Below, piece by piece: positions 16,992 to 26,191 of a stretch of 64,000 nt of DNA (within the stretch, counting starts at the first letter, position 1; the number at the start of each line of letters is the position of its first letter). The notes beneath the pieces are model-generated. The model saw only the letters and a list, made by a program, of their open reading frames with translations, did not search any database and had not been told where the DNA came from. The stretch covers positions 48,663 through 112,662 of the forward strand of contig DVNM01000005.1 in assembly GCA_018714405.1 (NCBI GenBank), written 5' to 3'. Source of the DNA: Scybalenecus merdavium (GTDB taxonomy: Bacteria > Bacillota > Clostridia > Oscillospirales > Acutalibacteraceae). The position numbers were made by a program, and so were the translations under genes.

Positions 16992-17693
16992 TTGAGTTTT
17001 ATCGAATTTGACTCTGTCTACAAGCGCTACAAAATGGGTGAGATCGTGATCAACGCTGCAGACGGCGTCACCTTTAACGTGGAGCAGGGCGAGTTCTGCA
17101 TCATTGTCGGTGCCAGCGGCGCCGGTAAAACAACTGTGCTGAACATGCTCGGCGGCATGGACAACTGCGACGACGGCAAGATCCGTGTGGCCGGTGACCT
17201 GGTCAACGAATACAGTTACAAGCAAATGATCGAATACAGGCGTTACGACGTTGGTTTTGTGTTCCAGTTCTACAACCTGGTGCAAAACCTGACCGCACTG
17301 GAAAACGTGGAACTGGCCACGCAGATCGTGGACAAATCGCTGAGCGCCGCAAAGGTGCTGGAGCGTGTTGGTCTTGGCGAGCGTATGGACAACTTCCCCT
17401 CACAGCTTTCCGGCGGTGAGCAGCAGCGCGTGGCGATTGCCCGTGCCCTGGCGAAAAACCCAAAGCTTTTGCTTTGCGACGAACCGACCGGCGCACTGGA
17501 CTACAAAACCGGTAAGCAGATCCTGGCCCTGCTGCAGCAGACCTGCCGCGAGACCGGCATGACGGTGATCGTGATCACGCACAACCAGGCGCTGACCCCG
17601 ATGGCCGACCGCGTTATTACGCTGCGCAGCGGCCGCGTGCAGGACATTACCCTGAATGAAAACCCAATGGACGTTGAAAGGATAGAGTGGTAA
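16992..17693 (+). CDS. ABC transporter ATP-binding protein (MacB/LolD type)
   Basis: A 233-aa ATPase of the family that drives FtsX-like permeases. It has Walker A GASGAGKTT (residues 40-48), the Q-loop FVFQFYNL, the signature LSGGEQQR (139-146), Walker B LLLCDEPTGALD (159-170) and the H-loop VITHN. The frame is open back to 16893. I prefer the TTG at 16992 because the protein then begins MSFIEFDSVYKRYKMGE like its relatives, and AGGGAGA lies nine bases upstream. The alternatives are GTG at 16986 and ATG at 16968. The stop codon abuts the permease ATG without a gap. Confidence 0.93.
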   Translation: MSFIEFDSVYKRYKMGEIVINAADGVTFNVEQGEFCIIVGASGAGKTTVLNMLGGMDNCDDGKIRVAGDLVNEYSYKQMIEYRRYDVGFVFQFYNLVQNLTALENVELATQIVDKSLSAAKVLERVGLGERMDNFPSQLSGGEQQRVAIARALAKNPKLLLCDEPTGALDYKTGKQILALLQQTCRETGMTVIVITHNQALTPMADRVITLRSGRVQDITLNENPMDVERIEW

Positions 17694-20600
17694 ATGAAAA
17701 AAGCGCTTTTTAAAGAGACGCTGCGCTCTATCTCCCGAAGCAAAGCAAGATTTATTTCTATTATAGCCATCGTGGCGCTCGGCATCAGCTTTTTTGCCGG
17801 CATAAAGGCAACGGCGCCCGATATGAAAGAAACGGCAGAACTTTATGTGCAGGACACGAACATGATGGACGTGCGTGTCATTTCACAAGCGGGTCTGACC
17901 GAAGAAGACCTGGAAGCCATGCAGCAGATCGACGGTGTAGACACCATCGTACCCGGCCGGTTCGTAGACGGCATCCTGCAGGCAGACGGCAAGAGCATCG
18001 GCGACATGGACGGTTCTGAAATGACCGTGCGCGCCATGGGTCTTGACTTTGCACAGGCATTTGACTATGCCGAAACGGGCGAAGCGTCCGCAGACTACAT
18101 GAACCGCGTGACCCTGCTTGAGGGGCGCATGCCGGAAAATGAAAACGAGTGCCTGGTCGACGGCAGCACCCTGTCGGCGCCCGAGCAGTTTAAAGTCGGC
18201 GCCAAGATCGGCATTGCCGGCGACGGCACGAACATTGAAAACAAGATGGATGTCACCGAGTTTACGATCGTCGGTATCGTACGCACGCCGCTTTACCTTT
18301 CTTTTGAACGCGGCTACACCAATGTCGGCAGCGGTAAACTGGGTACGTTTATTTACGTTTCCAACGATGTTTTCAATTTTGATTACTATACGGAAGCGTA
18401 CATGACCGTTTCCGGTGCAGCCAACTACAGTACATATTCTGAAGAGTATGACGAGTTCATCACTCCGGTGGTCGAAGCGCTGAAAGATCTGGAAAGTGTA
18501 AGACTGCCTCTGCGCGTAGAAGCGCTGCGTGAAGAATATACTCCGATCGTTGCAGACGGCGAAGCCGAGCTGGCCGAACAGGAAGCCAACTACGACCAGC
18601 AGGTAGCAGACGCTGAAGCACAGATCGCCGAGATGAAAGACCTGGCCGAAAACGGACAGGCGAAAATCGACGCCAAGAAAAAAGAGTTTAACGACTCTTT
18701 GAGCGCTGCGCAAAAGGAAATCTACGACGGCACCGACGAATACAATTCACAGTATGCCGAATGGCGCGAAAAATACGACCAGCTCAACGAAGCCAAACTG
18801 AACCTGACCAAGCTGGAAACCGCGACCGATGACTACAATTCTGCCAAGGCGCAGCTGGATAATGCCAAATCACAGATCGATTCAGCCAACCAGCAAATTG
18901 AAGCCACGGAAGAGATCGTAGTTGGTCTAAATAATTCACTGGAATACTTCCAAAACTACCAAAATGACCAAGAGCAGACCATCAAGGACTGGATCACCGG
19001 CGTTGGTCTGCCGGAAGACGTTGCCGATACTATATATGACAGTTTCAGCAGCCTGACCGCTATGGGGACAGCTGAAGAAATGATTGCTTATATGGAGCCA
19101 ATGCTGAAGCAGTATAATGAAACGCTGAATCAGCAAAAACAGCAGCTGGCACAGGCAACCGCCGAGTATAATGAAAACAAGGCCAAACTGGATGCGGCAT
19201 CCGCCATCATCAGCCAGTACCAAAACGCCAAGCAGGAAGTAACCGAAGCAGAAATCGAGCTGGAGGAATATGAACGCCAGCTGAACGACGCCGGCGTAGA
19301 CCTGAAGGTCGGCCAGCTGGAGCTCAACTCTAACCAGCAGCAGCTGCAGAGCCAGATCAGCATGGCTGAAATGCAACTTGCGGCCGCACAGACGCAGCTG
19401 GAGACCGCTGAAGCGGAACTGGAAGCGCAGAAGCAGTCCGGTGCAGAAGAACTGGAAAAAGCACGCATGGATCTGAAAGAAGCGCAGGATCTGCTGGCCA
19501 GCTTGGACACGGCGGAATGGATGATCCAAAACCGTGACGACCAGCCCGGCTTTGCCGGCTATGAACAGACGGCGGACCGTATGGACGCGCTGGCGCAGGT
19601 CTTCCCCATCTTCTTTTTCCTGGTCGCCGCACTGGTATGCTTAACGACCATGACCCGTATGGTTGAAGAAGAACGCACGCAGCTGGGCACGCTGAAAGCG
19701 CTTGGTTACTCCAGCGGCGCGATCGCATCCAAATATCTGATCTATTCCCTTTCGGCCAGCCTGATCGGTTCGGTCATTGGCCTGGCACTGGGATTCATTG
19801 TGTTCCCAACGGCGATCTCCGCTGCATTCGGCATTATGTATGACCTGCCGCAATGCGTGCTGCGCTTTAAATGGGATTACGCGCTGATCGGCACTGTGAT
19901 CTCCCTGCTGTGCACCACGGCTGCCGCTTTGATCGCCTGCCGCAAGGAACTCATAGAAAACCCGGCAAAGCTGATGCGCCCGAAACCGCCGAAAAAAGGC
20001 AAGCGTATTTTGCTTGAAAAAATCACCTTCATCTGGTCGCGCATGAATTTCACCTCCAAGGTGACGGCCAGAAACCTGTTCCGCAACAAACGCCGTTTCT
20101 TTACAACACTGATCGGTGTTGCCGGCTGTACGGCGCTGCTGCTGACCGGTTTCGGTCTGGGTGACTCGATCGGTGCGATCATGACCAATCAGTTCGGTGA
20201 AGACGGTATTTCACAGTACGACGTTCAGATCGTTCTGAACCAGGAATATGACGGTACGGAAGATCCTGAGCCAGTGAAGCAGATCACCTCGCGTGCCGAG
20301 ATCCAAAACGCGATGATGACCCAGATGGACGCCATCAATGCCTCCTCTGACCGCACCGACGATGTGCTGGAGATCAATTTACTGGTGCCGCGCGAACCCG
20401 CCGAGCTTTCCAAGTTCATCAAGCTGGAAGACTGCGACACGCATGAAGCCGTTTCCCTGAACGACAGCGGTGTTATCATAACCGAAAAACTGGCTGACCA
20501 GACAGATACCCAGCCCGGCGACTACATTACGCTGACGGTAAATAACCAAGACTATTCCGTTCCCGTAACTGCCATCGTGGAAAACTACACGTTCCATTAT

Positions 20601-21200
20601 GTTTACATGTCCCCGGCAATGTACCAGTCCATATTCGGCGAAGCGCCGGCCTATAGCTATGTGGTGGCTACACTGGGCAACGACGTTTCAGCCGCACAGA
20701 AAGACAGCCTTGCCACAGACCTGATGAAAGTGACCGGCATTGACGCCGTAGCTTACACGACCGCCACGATCGATACGTTTGAGACCACGATCGACAGCTT
20801 AAACCTGGTCGTTGTAGTATTCATCGTGGCTGCAGGCGCACTGGCGTTTGTTGTGCTGTACAACCTGGCCAACCTGAACCTGAACGAACGTGTGCGCGAA
20901 GTGGCCACCATCAAAGTGCTTGGTTTCCGCGACAAGGAAGTCAGCGCTTACATCGTTCGAGAAAATATCATTCTGACCATTATCGGCGTCATTCTGGGGC
21001 TTGTGCTCGGCATATTCCTGCACAGATTTGTCATTTCCGCCATCTCTGTAGACGTCGTTATGTTCGGCAAAACAGTCGCTCCTCTAAGCTATTTGTACGC
21101 GGCACTGCTTTCGTTTGTATTTGCAGCGCTGGTCAATCTGATCGTACACAAGAAGCTGAGGAAAGTAAACATGGTTGAATCGCTGAAAGCGGTTGAATAA
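17694..21200 (+). CDS. Giant FtsX-family ABC transporter permease with extracellular coiled coil
   Basis: An 1168-aa permease. A first membrane helix (about residues 20-40) is followed by a MacB-like extracellular domain and then, from about 285 to 620, by a long Gln/Glu/Ala-rich coiled coil full of heptad patterns. An FtsX domain with three helices lies at about 635-760. A second extracellular domain and a second FtsX domain (about 1045-1160) complete the architecture. Such proteins are mechanotransmitters or exporters of lipid or peptide cargo rather than importers. The coiled coil resembles in layout the ones by which FtsX-type systems control cell-wall enzymes, which is inference. It directly follows its ATPase and is followed by a secreted anchored protein. 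Confidence 0.9.
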   Translation: MKKALFKETLRSISRSKARFISIIAIVALGISFFAGIKATAPDMKETAELYVQDTNMMDVRVISQAGLTEEDLEAMQQIDGVDTIVPGRFVDGILQADGKSIGDMDGSEMTVRAMGLDFAQAFDYAETGEASADYMNRVTLLEGRMPENENECLVDGSTLSAPEQFKVGAKIGIAGDGTNIENKMDVTEFTIVGIVRTPLYLSFERGYTNVGSGKLGTFIYVSNDVFNFDYYTEAYMTVSGAANYSTYSEEYDEFITPVVEALKDLESVRLPLRVEALREEYTPIVADGEAELAEQEANYDQQVADAEAQIAEMKDLAENGQAKIDAKKKEFNDSLSAAQKEIYDGTDEYNSQYAEWREKYDQLNEAKLNLTKLETATDDYNSAKAQLDNAKSQIDSANQQIEATEEIVVGLNNSLEYFQNYQNDQEQTIKDWITGVGLPEDVADTIYDSFSSLTAMGTAEEMIAYMEPMLKQYNETLNQQKQQLAQATAEYNENKAKLDAASAIISQYQNAKQEVTEAEIELEEYERQLNDAGVDLKVGQLELNSNQQQLQSQISMAEMQLAAAQTQLETAEAELEAQKQSGAEELEKARMDLKEAQDLLASLDTAEWMIQNRDDQPGFAGYEQTADRMDALAQVFPIFFFLVAALVCLTTMTRMVEEERTQLGTLKALGYSSGAIASKYLIYSLSASLIGSVIGLALGFIVFPTAISAAFGIMYDLPQCVLRFKWDYALIGTVISLLCTTAAALIACRKELIENPAKLMRPKPPKKGKRILLEKITFIWSRMNFTSKVTARNLFRNKRRFFTTLIGVAGCTALLLTGFGLGDSIGAIMTNQFGEDGISQYDVQIVLNQEYDGTEDPEPVKQITSRAEIQNAMMTQMDAINASSDRTDDVLEINLLVPREPAELSKFIKLEDCDTHEAVSLNDSGVIITEKLADQTDTQPGDYITLTVNNQDYSVPVTAIVENYTFHYVYMSPAMYQSIFGEAPAYSYVVATLGNDVSAAQKDSLATDLMKVTGIDAVAYTTATIDTFETTIDSLNLVVVVFIVAAGALAFVVLYNLANLNLNERVREVATIKVLGFRDKEVSAYIVRENIILTIIGVILGLVLGIFLHRFVISAISVDVVMFGKTVAPLSYLYAALLSFVFAALVNLIVHKKLRKVNMVESLKAVE

Positions 21201-21202
21201 CA

Positions 21203-21218
21203 GTGCGGTTTTCCGCAC
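21203..21218 (+). other. Short hairpin after the permease gene
   Basis: GTGCGG and CCGCAC flank a TTTT loop immediately after the permease stop, with no T-run following. It is probably an mRNA processing or stability element that allows different amounts of permease and downstream secreted protein. Confidence 0.4.
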
Positions 21219-21243
21219 CAATACTTAAAGAAAGGGGTAAAAA

Positions 21244-22893
21244 ATGAAACTCAAGAAAACTGCTTACTTGCTGCTGAGCGCAGTGCTGTTTCTGGCTACG
21301 CTCACACCGATCTGTGCATTTGCAAATGCAGATCTGGCAGACAAAGATGCTGAAGAGAACATGGCATGGCTTTCTGATTTTTACATTCGTGAGTCCGCTT
21401 ACGACTTTGTAAAAGACGAAGTTATGCCGAACAAAGGCATCTACAACAGCACGGCGGAAACTTTCGTGGAAAATGTCAACGGTTTGAAAAAGCTTTATGA
21501 CATGGACTACAGCACGATGGCAGCCGCCTATGAAAAGATCCTGACAGATATTTTCACGCTGATCGACGAAGCGAACCTGACGGTTGGCTACGACGAGATG
21601 AAAGCCTATCTGCAAGACGAATGGCAGATCGTGTACCCTGAGCAGGACGATGCCCGTACGGCAACGTACACGACCATCGCTTATGCCTGTCTGCGTACCG
21701 ACATTCTGCAGTCTCTTCTGAAGATTGATGTCACCATCGAACCCGGCACCTCGATCAACAGAACGATCGTGCTGATCCTTGGCGCCATCACGGGTGAGGA
21801 AATTGACGCAGATGTGGAAACGCTGATGGACTACGCCGTCGTGAACATCAAGAAGATCCTCATTGACAACGGCTATCAGGTATCTGAAAATGCAGACCCG
21901 CAGGAATTCCTGCTGCTGTATAAGATCATGATCGCCACCGAAGTGGGTTATCCGATTGAGAACCAGAACGTGGCAGCGTACACAGATGCCGACAAAGCAT
22001 ATGTGCAGGGTGCTTACACGGCAGCCGTCATCAAGCTGACTTACGGCATTTCGCCGTCAGTGGAAGACGTGCTTGCTGCGACCGCGAGCGAAGACGAAAA
22101 TGCAGTTGCCATGCTCATCCTGAGAACCATGATCGTGGAAGCCGGCGAAACATGGACGGAAGACGAAACACTTGCTGATTTGTTTGAACGTGCCTGCCAG
22201 CTTGGTTACTTTGATCTGGAGTACGAGTTCTATTCAGATGTATACAACTATGATGTATACCTGCAATATGACTGCGATGAGATTTGGCTGACACCGTTTG
22301 CATTTGCCGCTGAAAAAGGTTATGAGAAACTGCAGTATCTGACCATGACGATCAACGGCGATCCGGTTGAAAACAGCAGAAGCTACAAGCTGGCTGTAAA
22401 TGACGACGTCACCACTGCAACCGTTGCGCTGAAATATGACGACGGTGAAACAGTCGATGAAGCGACTTACACCTTTACCATTTACAACGGCACACAGCAG
22501 CAGCCGAATGTTACACTGCCTGTCCCGTCGGACAACGTGGACAACGACTTCAACATGGATCTTGAATATTACGAAGATCTGCTGAACAGTGAGTCGAACG
22601 CAGCGCCGGCTGAGGACAACAACCTGGAAGCACGCGAACTGTCTGCAACACCATATGATCTCAGTGACACGCAGTCTGCTCTGATCACTGCAGCCGCTGC
22701 AGACACAGCAGAAGACGATGCTGAACCTGCCGTGGTCACCAGTGTACAGACTGCAAGCAACACCACGTCACCCGATACCGGTTTGAGCGACATGAACATG
22801 GCGCTTATCATCGGTGCGGTTGCCGTAGTTGTAATTGCGGGCGGAATCACCGCATTTGTTCTCGTTAAGAGAAAGAAAGAAGCCGGCAGATAA
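21244..22893 (+). CDS. Secreted, surface-anchored protein of unknown function (SPDTG anchor)
   Basis: A 549-aa protein with a typical signal peptide (KLKK, a hydrophobic run, then ICAFANA cleavage region near residue 27). The middle (about 30-350) is helical, acidic and not recognisable. About 350-420 reads like a cadherin-like beta-sandwich: LTMTINGDPVENSRSYKLAVNDD, repeated Thr/Val strands and VDEATYTFTIYNG. A Ser/Ala/Asp-rich linker leads to SPDTGLSDMNMALIIGA, a 20-residue membrane helix and KRKKEAGR. This is a sortase-like sorting signal with SPDTG in place of LPxTG. AAAGGGG precedes the ATG, and the gene lies 43 bp after the permease, so it may be the partner or substrate of that transporter. 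Confidence 0.8.
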   Translation: MKLKKTAYLLLSAVLFLATLTPICAFANADLADKDAEENMAWLSDFYIRESAYDFVKDEVMPNKGIYNSTAETFVENVNGLKKLYDMDYSTMAAAYEKILTDIFTLIDEANLTVGYDEMKAYLQDEWQIVYPEQDDARTATYTTIAYACLRTDILQSLLKIDVTIEPGTSINRTIVLILGAITGEEIDADVETLMDYAVVNIKKILIDNGYQVSENADPQEFLLLYKIMIATEVGYPIENQNVAAYTDADKAYVQGAYTAAVIKLTYGISPSVEDVLAATASEDENAVAMLILRTMIVEAGETWTEDETLADLFERACQLGYFDLEYEFYSDVYNYDVYLQYDCDEIWLTPFAFAAEKGYEKLQYLTMTINGDPVENSRSYKLAVNDDVTTATVALKYDDGETVDEATYTFTIYNGTQQQPNVTLPVPSDNVDNDFNMDLEYYEDLLNSESNAAPAEDNNLEARELSATPYDLSDTQSALITAAAADTAEDDAEPAVVTSVQTASNTTSPDTGLSDMNMALIIGAVAVVVIAGGITAFVLVKRKKEAGR

Positions 22894-22916
22894 ACTGCCG
22901 GCTTCGGCCTTTTTTA
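22879..22916 (+). terminator. Terminator of the ABC transporter/surface protein operon
   Basis: An 11-bp perfect stem, GAAGCCGGCAG (22879-22889) with CTGCCGGCTTC (22895-22905), overlaps the stop codon and is followed by GGCCTTTTTT. The minus strand also reads the stem followed by TTTCTTTC, so it can serve sigG, which ends four bases further on, as a convergent terminator only in the plus sense. Confidence 0.85.
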
Positions 22917-22919
22917 AGG

Positions 22920-23690
22920 CTATTTATGGTATTTGATACGATTGATCGCGCCCTTTTCCAGGCGCGAAACCTGGGCCTGTGAAATGCCGATTTCTTTGGC
23001 GACCTCCATTTGCGTTTTACCTTGCATAAACCGCATGTTGAGGATCTTCTTTTCACGCGGGCCCAGGTTTTTCATTTCTTCTTTAAATAAAATCTCATCG
23101 ATCCAGTTGGAATCGTCATTGCCGTCGCCGACCTGATCCATAACATAGATGGTGTCTCCCCCGTCGGAATATACCGGTTCATACAAAGACACCGGCTCCA
23201 CGATGGCTTCAAGCGCTAAAACAACGTCACTTTTGCTGATGCCAAGTTCTTTGGCGATTTCCTCCACCGTCGGTTCGCGCTGCGTTTCGTTCATGAGGCG
23301 CTCTTTGACCTGCATGGCCTTATATGCTGTGTCGCGCATGGAGCGGGACACGCGCACAGCATTAAAATCACGCAGATAACGGCGACATTCACCGATGATC
23401 ATCGGCACAGCATAAGTCGAAAAGCGCACGCCCATATCCACATTAAAGTTATCGACCGCTTTGATCAGCCCGATCACGCCGACCTGAAACAGATCGTCCA
23501 GATTTTCACCGCGGTTTGCAAAACGCTGAATGACCGACAAAACCAGGCGCAGATTGCCGTTGATCAGCTCTTCACGCGCCTTTTCATCCCCTGCCCTGAC
23601 CTTTTTGAGCAGTTCCATTTTTTCTTTTTCTTTCAGAACTTTCAGTTTGCTTGTGTTGATCCCGCAGATCTCCACTTTGTTATACTGCAA
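22920..23690 (-). CDS. sigG: RNA polymerase sporulation sigma factor SigG
   Basis: Sigma-G directs late gene expression in the forespore. The N terminus MQYNKVEICGINTSKL is the SigG-specific leader. Region 2 reads NLRLVLSVIQRFANRGENLDDLFQVGVIGLIKAVDNF and the -10-recognition helix RFSTYAVPMIIGECRRYLRD. Region 4 ends KTQMEVAKEIGISQAQVSRLEKGAINRIKYHK. I place the start at TTG 23690 with GGGGTGA six bases upstream; a GTG at 23699 is the other choice. The protein is then 256 aa, standard for the family. In Bacillus sigG lies next to spoIIGA-sigE; here it stands alone behind its own promoter. Confidence 0.95.
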   Translation of the reverse strand: MQYNKVEICGINTSKLKVLKEKEKMELLKKVRAGDEKAREELINGNLRLVLSVIQRFANRGENLDDLFQVGVIGLIKAVDNFNVDMGVRFSTYAVPMIIGECRRYLRDFNAVRVSRSMRDTAYKAMQVKERLMNETQREPTVEEIAKELGISKSDVVLALEAIVEPVSLYEPVYSDGGDTIYVMDQVGDGNDDSNWIDEILFKEEMKNLGPREKKILNMRFMQGKTQMEVAKEIGISQAQVSRLEKGAINRIKYHK

Positions 23691-23717
23691 AAAAATCACC
23701 CCGCCATTCTACATTAG

Positions 23718-23747
23718 TAGTATGGACAGGGCGTTTTTATTTTATTT
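23718..23747 (-). promoter_or_regulatory. Sigma-G/sigma-F-type promoter upstream of sigG
   Basis: On the minus strand CATACTA (23718-23724) matches the sigma-G -10 consensus CATHMTA exactly. AAATA (23743-23747), one mismatch from the -35 consensus GHATR, lies exactly 18 bp upstream. The -10 ends 27 bases before the proposed start codon. This fits the known forespore-specific, autoregulated expression of sigG. Confidence 0.7.
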
Positions 23748-23837
23748 GCCATTTTTCACATTTTCGTACGCAAGTTTTGCAGCAAAACGACAAAAGCACA
23801 ATAAGCGCTTGATCCCGCTCTAATATAAACCGGCAAC

Positions 23838-24905
23838 TTAGCACGGTTTTTTTACCCGGTCAAACAGCCGCGCATCCAGCAGGGCAAGCATTTTTTGAAA
23901 CCCTACCGCCAGTAAAACGGTAACGGCGAAGCTGCTCAAAACAAATACATAGGTGTTTGTGATGCCCCAGTGCAGTAAAATCAGCATTGGGATACGCATT
24001 AAAATATAGATCTCGAACAGGTGCTTGCCGAAAAAGTGAAGAACCGGGTTGCCGATCTTGACTTTCATGGTCAGCAGCACAATAAACAGCGCCAGTGTAA
24101 TCAGCCAAAGCTCATAGCACAAATAATTGGCGCACAAAAGATGGAAAACCACCATAGCGGCAAAAACAGCGGAAAAAACCAGCCAAAACCGATATGCCTT
24201 ACCGCGTAAAAAACTTTCCATGCGCGCCTTGCCAAAGGAATACCACATGCCGATTGGGTACAGCAAGACCGTATCGAACCACCAGGCGTCTTTCAAAAAT
24301 GCCAAAACGGCTATATAAACTGCCGTAAACCCGGTAACCACCCAAAGTGCACGCGCCGGTTTCTCTGCAAGCCGGAAAAATGCAATAAAAGTAAACAAAT
24401 AAAGCATCAGCACGGCAAAAATGTACCAGTTGCTGTTGCCTAGGGAGGTCCAGCCGGTAAAGGCAAGCAGAACGGTAAGCGGAGAACGCCGTGCAAGTGT
24501 GCCGAGCGCCAGATCAAGAAACAGATACAGCAAAACGGCAATATCAAAATGCAGCAGTGTTTTTAAAATGCGCCGTTTTGGTATGGCATGGACATAGAGC
24601 GTTCCCTTCTTCTTGATCGATTCCATGACGCCATAGCCGGAATAAAACAGGAACATAACGACCACGCCCTGCCCCAGGTGGGACTGAAAATTTATATACG
24701 GCTGATTCAGCACATCGGCCGTATAAGCGGGCATGGACAACAGGTAATTATTGGCATGGCTCAAAAAAACAAGCAGCACAAAAATGCCTTTTATGGACGT
24801 GGTACGATCGGGAGAAAGGCAGGCCGCATTCAGCCCTGCCCCGGGCCGGATGCATTGAATTTTATAAAAACTGAGTACAATAACTGCAAAGAAAAACAGG
24901 ATCAT
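23838..24905 (-). CDS. Acyltransferase-3 family integral membrane protein
   Basis: A 355-aa membrane protein with about ten hydrophobic segments, of the OafA/WecH-type acyltransferase 3 family that O-acetylates surface polysaccharides. Family features are TTSIKGIFVLLVFLSHANN near residue 37, where the histidine of the catalytic R/H region sits, a GVVVMFLFYSGYGVM second helix, and the loop with NSNWYIFAVLMLYLF. The frame is open to 25040, but the ATG at 24905 overlaps the upstream stop as ATGA and starts exactly at the first helix. It is the last gene of the polysaccharide operon. Confidence 0.85.
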   Translation of the reverse strand: MILFFFAVIVLSFYKIQCIRPGAGLNAACLSPDRTTSIKGIFVLLVFLSHANNYLLSMPAYTADVLNQPYINFQSHLGQGVVVMFLFYSGYGVMESIKKKGTLYVHAIPKRRILKTLLHFDIAVLLYLFLDLALGTLARRSPLTVLLAFTGWTSLGNSNWYIFAVLMLYLFTFIAFFRLAEKPARALWVVTGFTAVYIAVLAFLKDAWWFDTVLLYPIGMWYSFGKARMESFLRGKAYRFWLVFSAVFAAMVVFHLLCANYLCYELWLITLALFIVLLTMKVKIGNPVLHFFGKHLFEIYILMRIPMLILLHWGITNTYVFVLSSFAVTVLLAVGFQKMLALLDARLFDRVKKPC

Positions 24906-26056
24906 CTGAAATGTAAAATTCGAAGCGCTTTGCGAACGGCACGCTTGAACAAATTGGAATGGTTGCGCTTTTGCGGGCAATACTTTTGTGCTATCTGCGC
25001 AAAATCGGGCACTTCGGCAGTGTTCAACTCGTTCATACAAGCCACGCGTTTTTCTGGCATATTTGCAGAAGCAAATATAGATGGATTATATTTTAAAGCG
25101 TCCGTAAAAGACTCCGGCTGAATCACAAAATGATCTTGGATCTTATCCACTAAATCATTGCCTTTTTCGGAATAAACCAAAATCAAAGATGTGCCCTTAT
25201 TGTCAAACATTGCCGGATCCACCTGCTGGATCCCCCAAAAATCAGCTATCATTAAGTCACATGACTGCGAAGCGCGCTTTTTAGACGGGCAATCATAACA
25301 GGATGGCCGTAATATATAATCATTTAAAAATAATCTCATATACGGATCCTGAAAAAACGGCTTTGAAGAATTACCGATCGTCACATCATACTGCAGCCAG
25401 CCATCTTTCTTATTTCTGAAATTGACGTTTTGCAAGGAAGGCTGCGTACCAAGATAGCGCAAATACTGCTGCCAAACCTTTTCACCGGGCACACCGTGAC
25501 AAGCGACCGCCACGAAATAAAGATTTTCGTAAGGCTTTTGTCGCAGATAGGTTTTTAACCCATCAATTTGGCAGGGCGTACCGGTAAATAAAACAGGAAT
25601 ACCCTGCGTCAAATAGGAACATACCTGCGCATAGCTATCCTCCACACGGCTTTGCACATATTTGCTGCGCATCAGAGGCTTTAGTTCTTGCGCATTTTTA
25701 GCACAAACATGGTGCACGGTCAAATCTTCGGAAAAAGCAGCGCCAAACACCACGCCGCCAATACTGAAAACATAATTGGCAAGATAATAAAATACACCGC
25801 CGGAAGAACTGCCTGCACGCACTGCATCATCTTTCGCATAAGCCGCAAATGTCTGAAGCGGCTCCATGTTATTCTGTGCAGGCGCAGCTTCCAAAAGGCA
25901 AACTTTATTGCAAAGCGAGCAGGAAACACATTTTTGCGTATCCACAGATGGATAGTAAAAGCCCTCTTCATTTTGCTCCATTTCAATGCACTTTTGCGGG
26001 CAAATATTGACACAGGCTTCACAGCCGACGCAGTTGTCAAAATTGACGTTAATCAT
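24902..26056 (-). CDS. FrhB-like Fe-S oxidoreductase of the polysaccharide locus, copy 1
   Basis: A 384-aa protein with an N-terminal bacterial ferredoxin domain carrying two cluster motifs (CVGCEACVNICPQKC and CVSCSLCNKVC, residues 9-53). A domain like the beta subunit of F420-reducing hydrogenase follows (AGSSSGGVFYYLANYVF, GGVVFGAAF, VLFTGTPCQIDGLKTYL, ADFWGIQ). FrhB proteins bind flavin and F420-type cofactors, but members in capsule loci have no established reaction. It sits next to a second copy and two pyruvyl transferases, suggesting reduction of a sugar or ketal intermediate; this is inference. The start has CTGGAGAG upstream. Confidence 0.85.
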   Translation of the reverse strand: MINVNFDNCVGCEACVNICPQKCIEMEQNEEGFYYPSVDTQKCVSCSLCNKVCLLEAAPAQNNMEPLQTFAAYAKDDAVRAGSSSGGVFYYLANYVFSIGGVVFGAAFSEDLTVHHVCAKNAQELKPLMRSKYVQSRVEDSYAQVCSYLTQGIPVLFTGTPCQIDGLKTYLRQKPYENLYFVAVACHGVPGEKVWQQYLRYLGTQPSLQNVNFRNKKDGWLQYDVTIGNSSKPFFQDPYMRLFLNDYILRPSCYDCPSKKRASQSCDLMIADFWGIQQVDPAMFDNKGTSLILVYSEKGNDLVDKIQDHFVIQPESFTDALKYNPSIFASANMPEKRVACMNELNTAEVPDFAQIAQKYCPQKRNHSNLFKRAVRKALRILHFR

Positions 26057-26191
26057 TTTTGTGAATCTCTCCAGAATTTATTTGTAAAACAAACGTAAAC
26101 ATCTTTTTTAAATGGCTCCGCACTTGAAGACAATAAAGGCAGTATCTAGCAAAATACTATTTTTTAATTTTATACAAACACGTGACAGTCC

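Noticed and set aside
16965..17000. ATG at 16968 as start of the ABC ATPase
   Set aside because: It would place the ribosome site AGGGAGA inside the gene and add eight residues not seen in relatives; TTG 16992 fits better, although GTG 16986 stays possible.
26057..26191. Small hairpin AGTAT/ATACT in the gap between the FrhB-like genes as a terminator
   Set aside because: The stem is only five base pairs and A/T-rich, and has no proper T-run in the direction of transcription.
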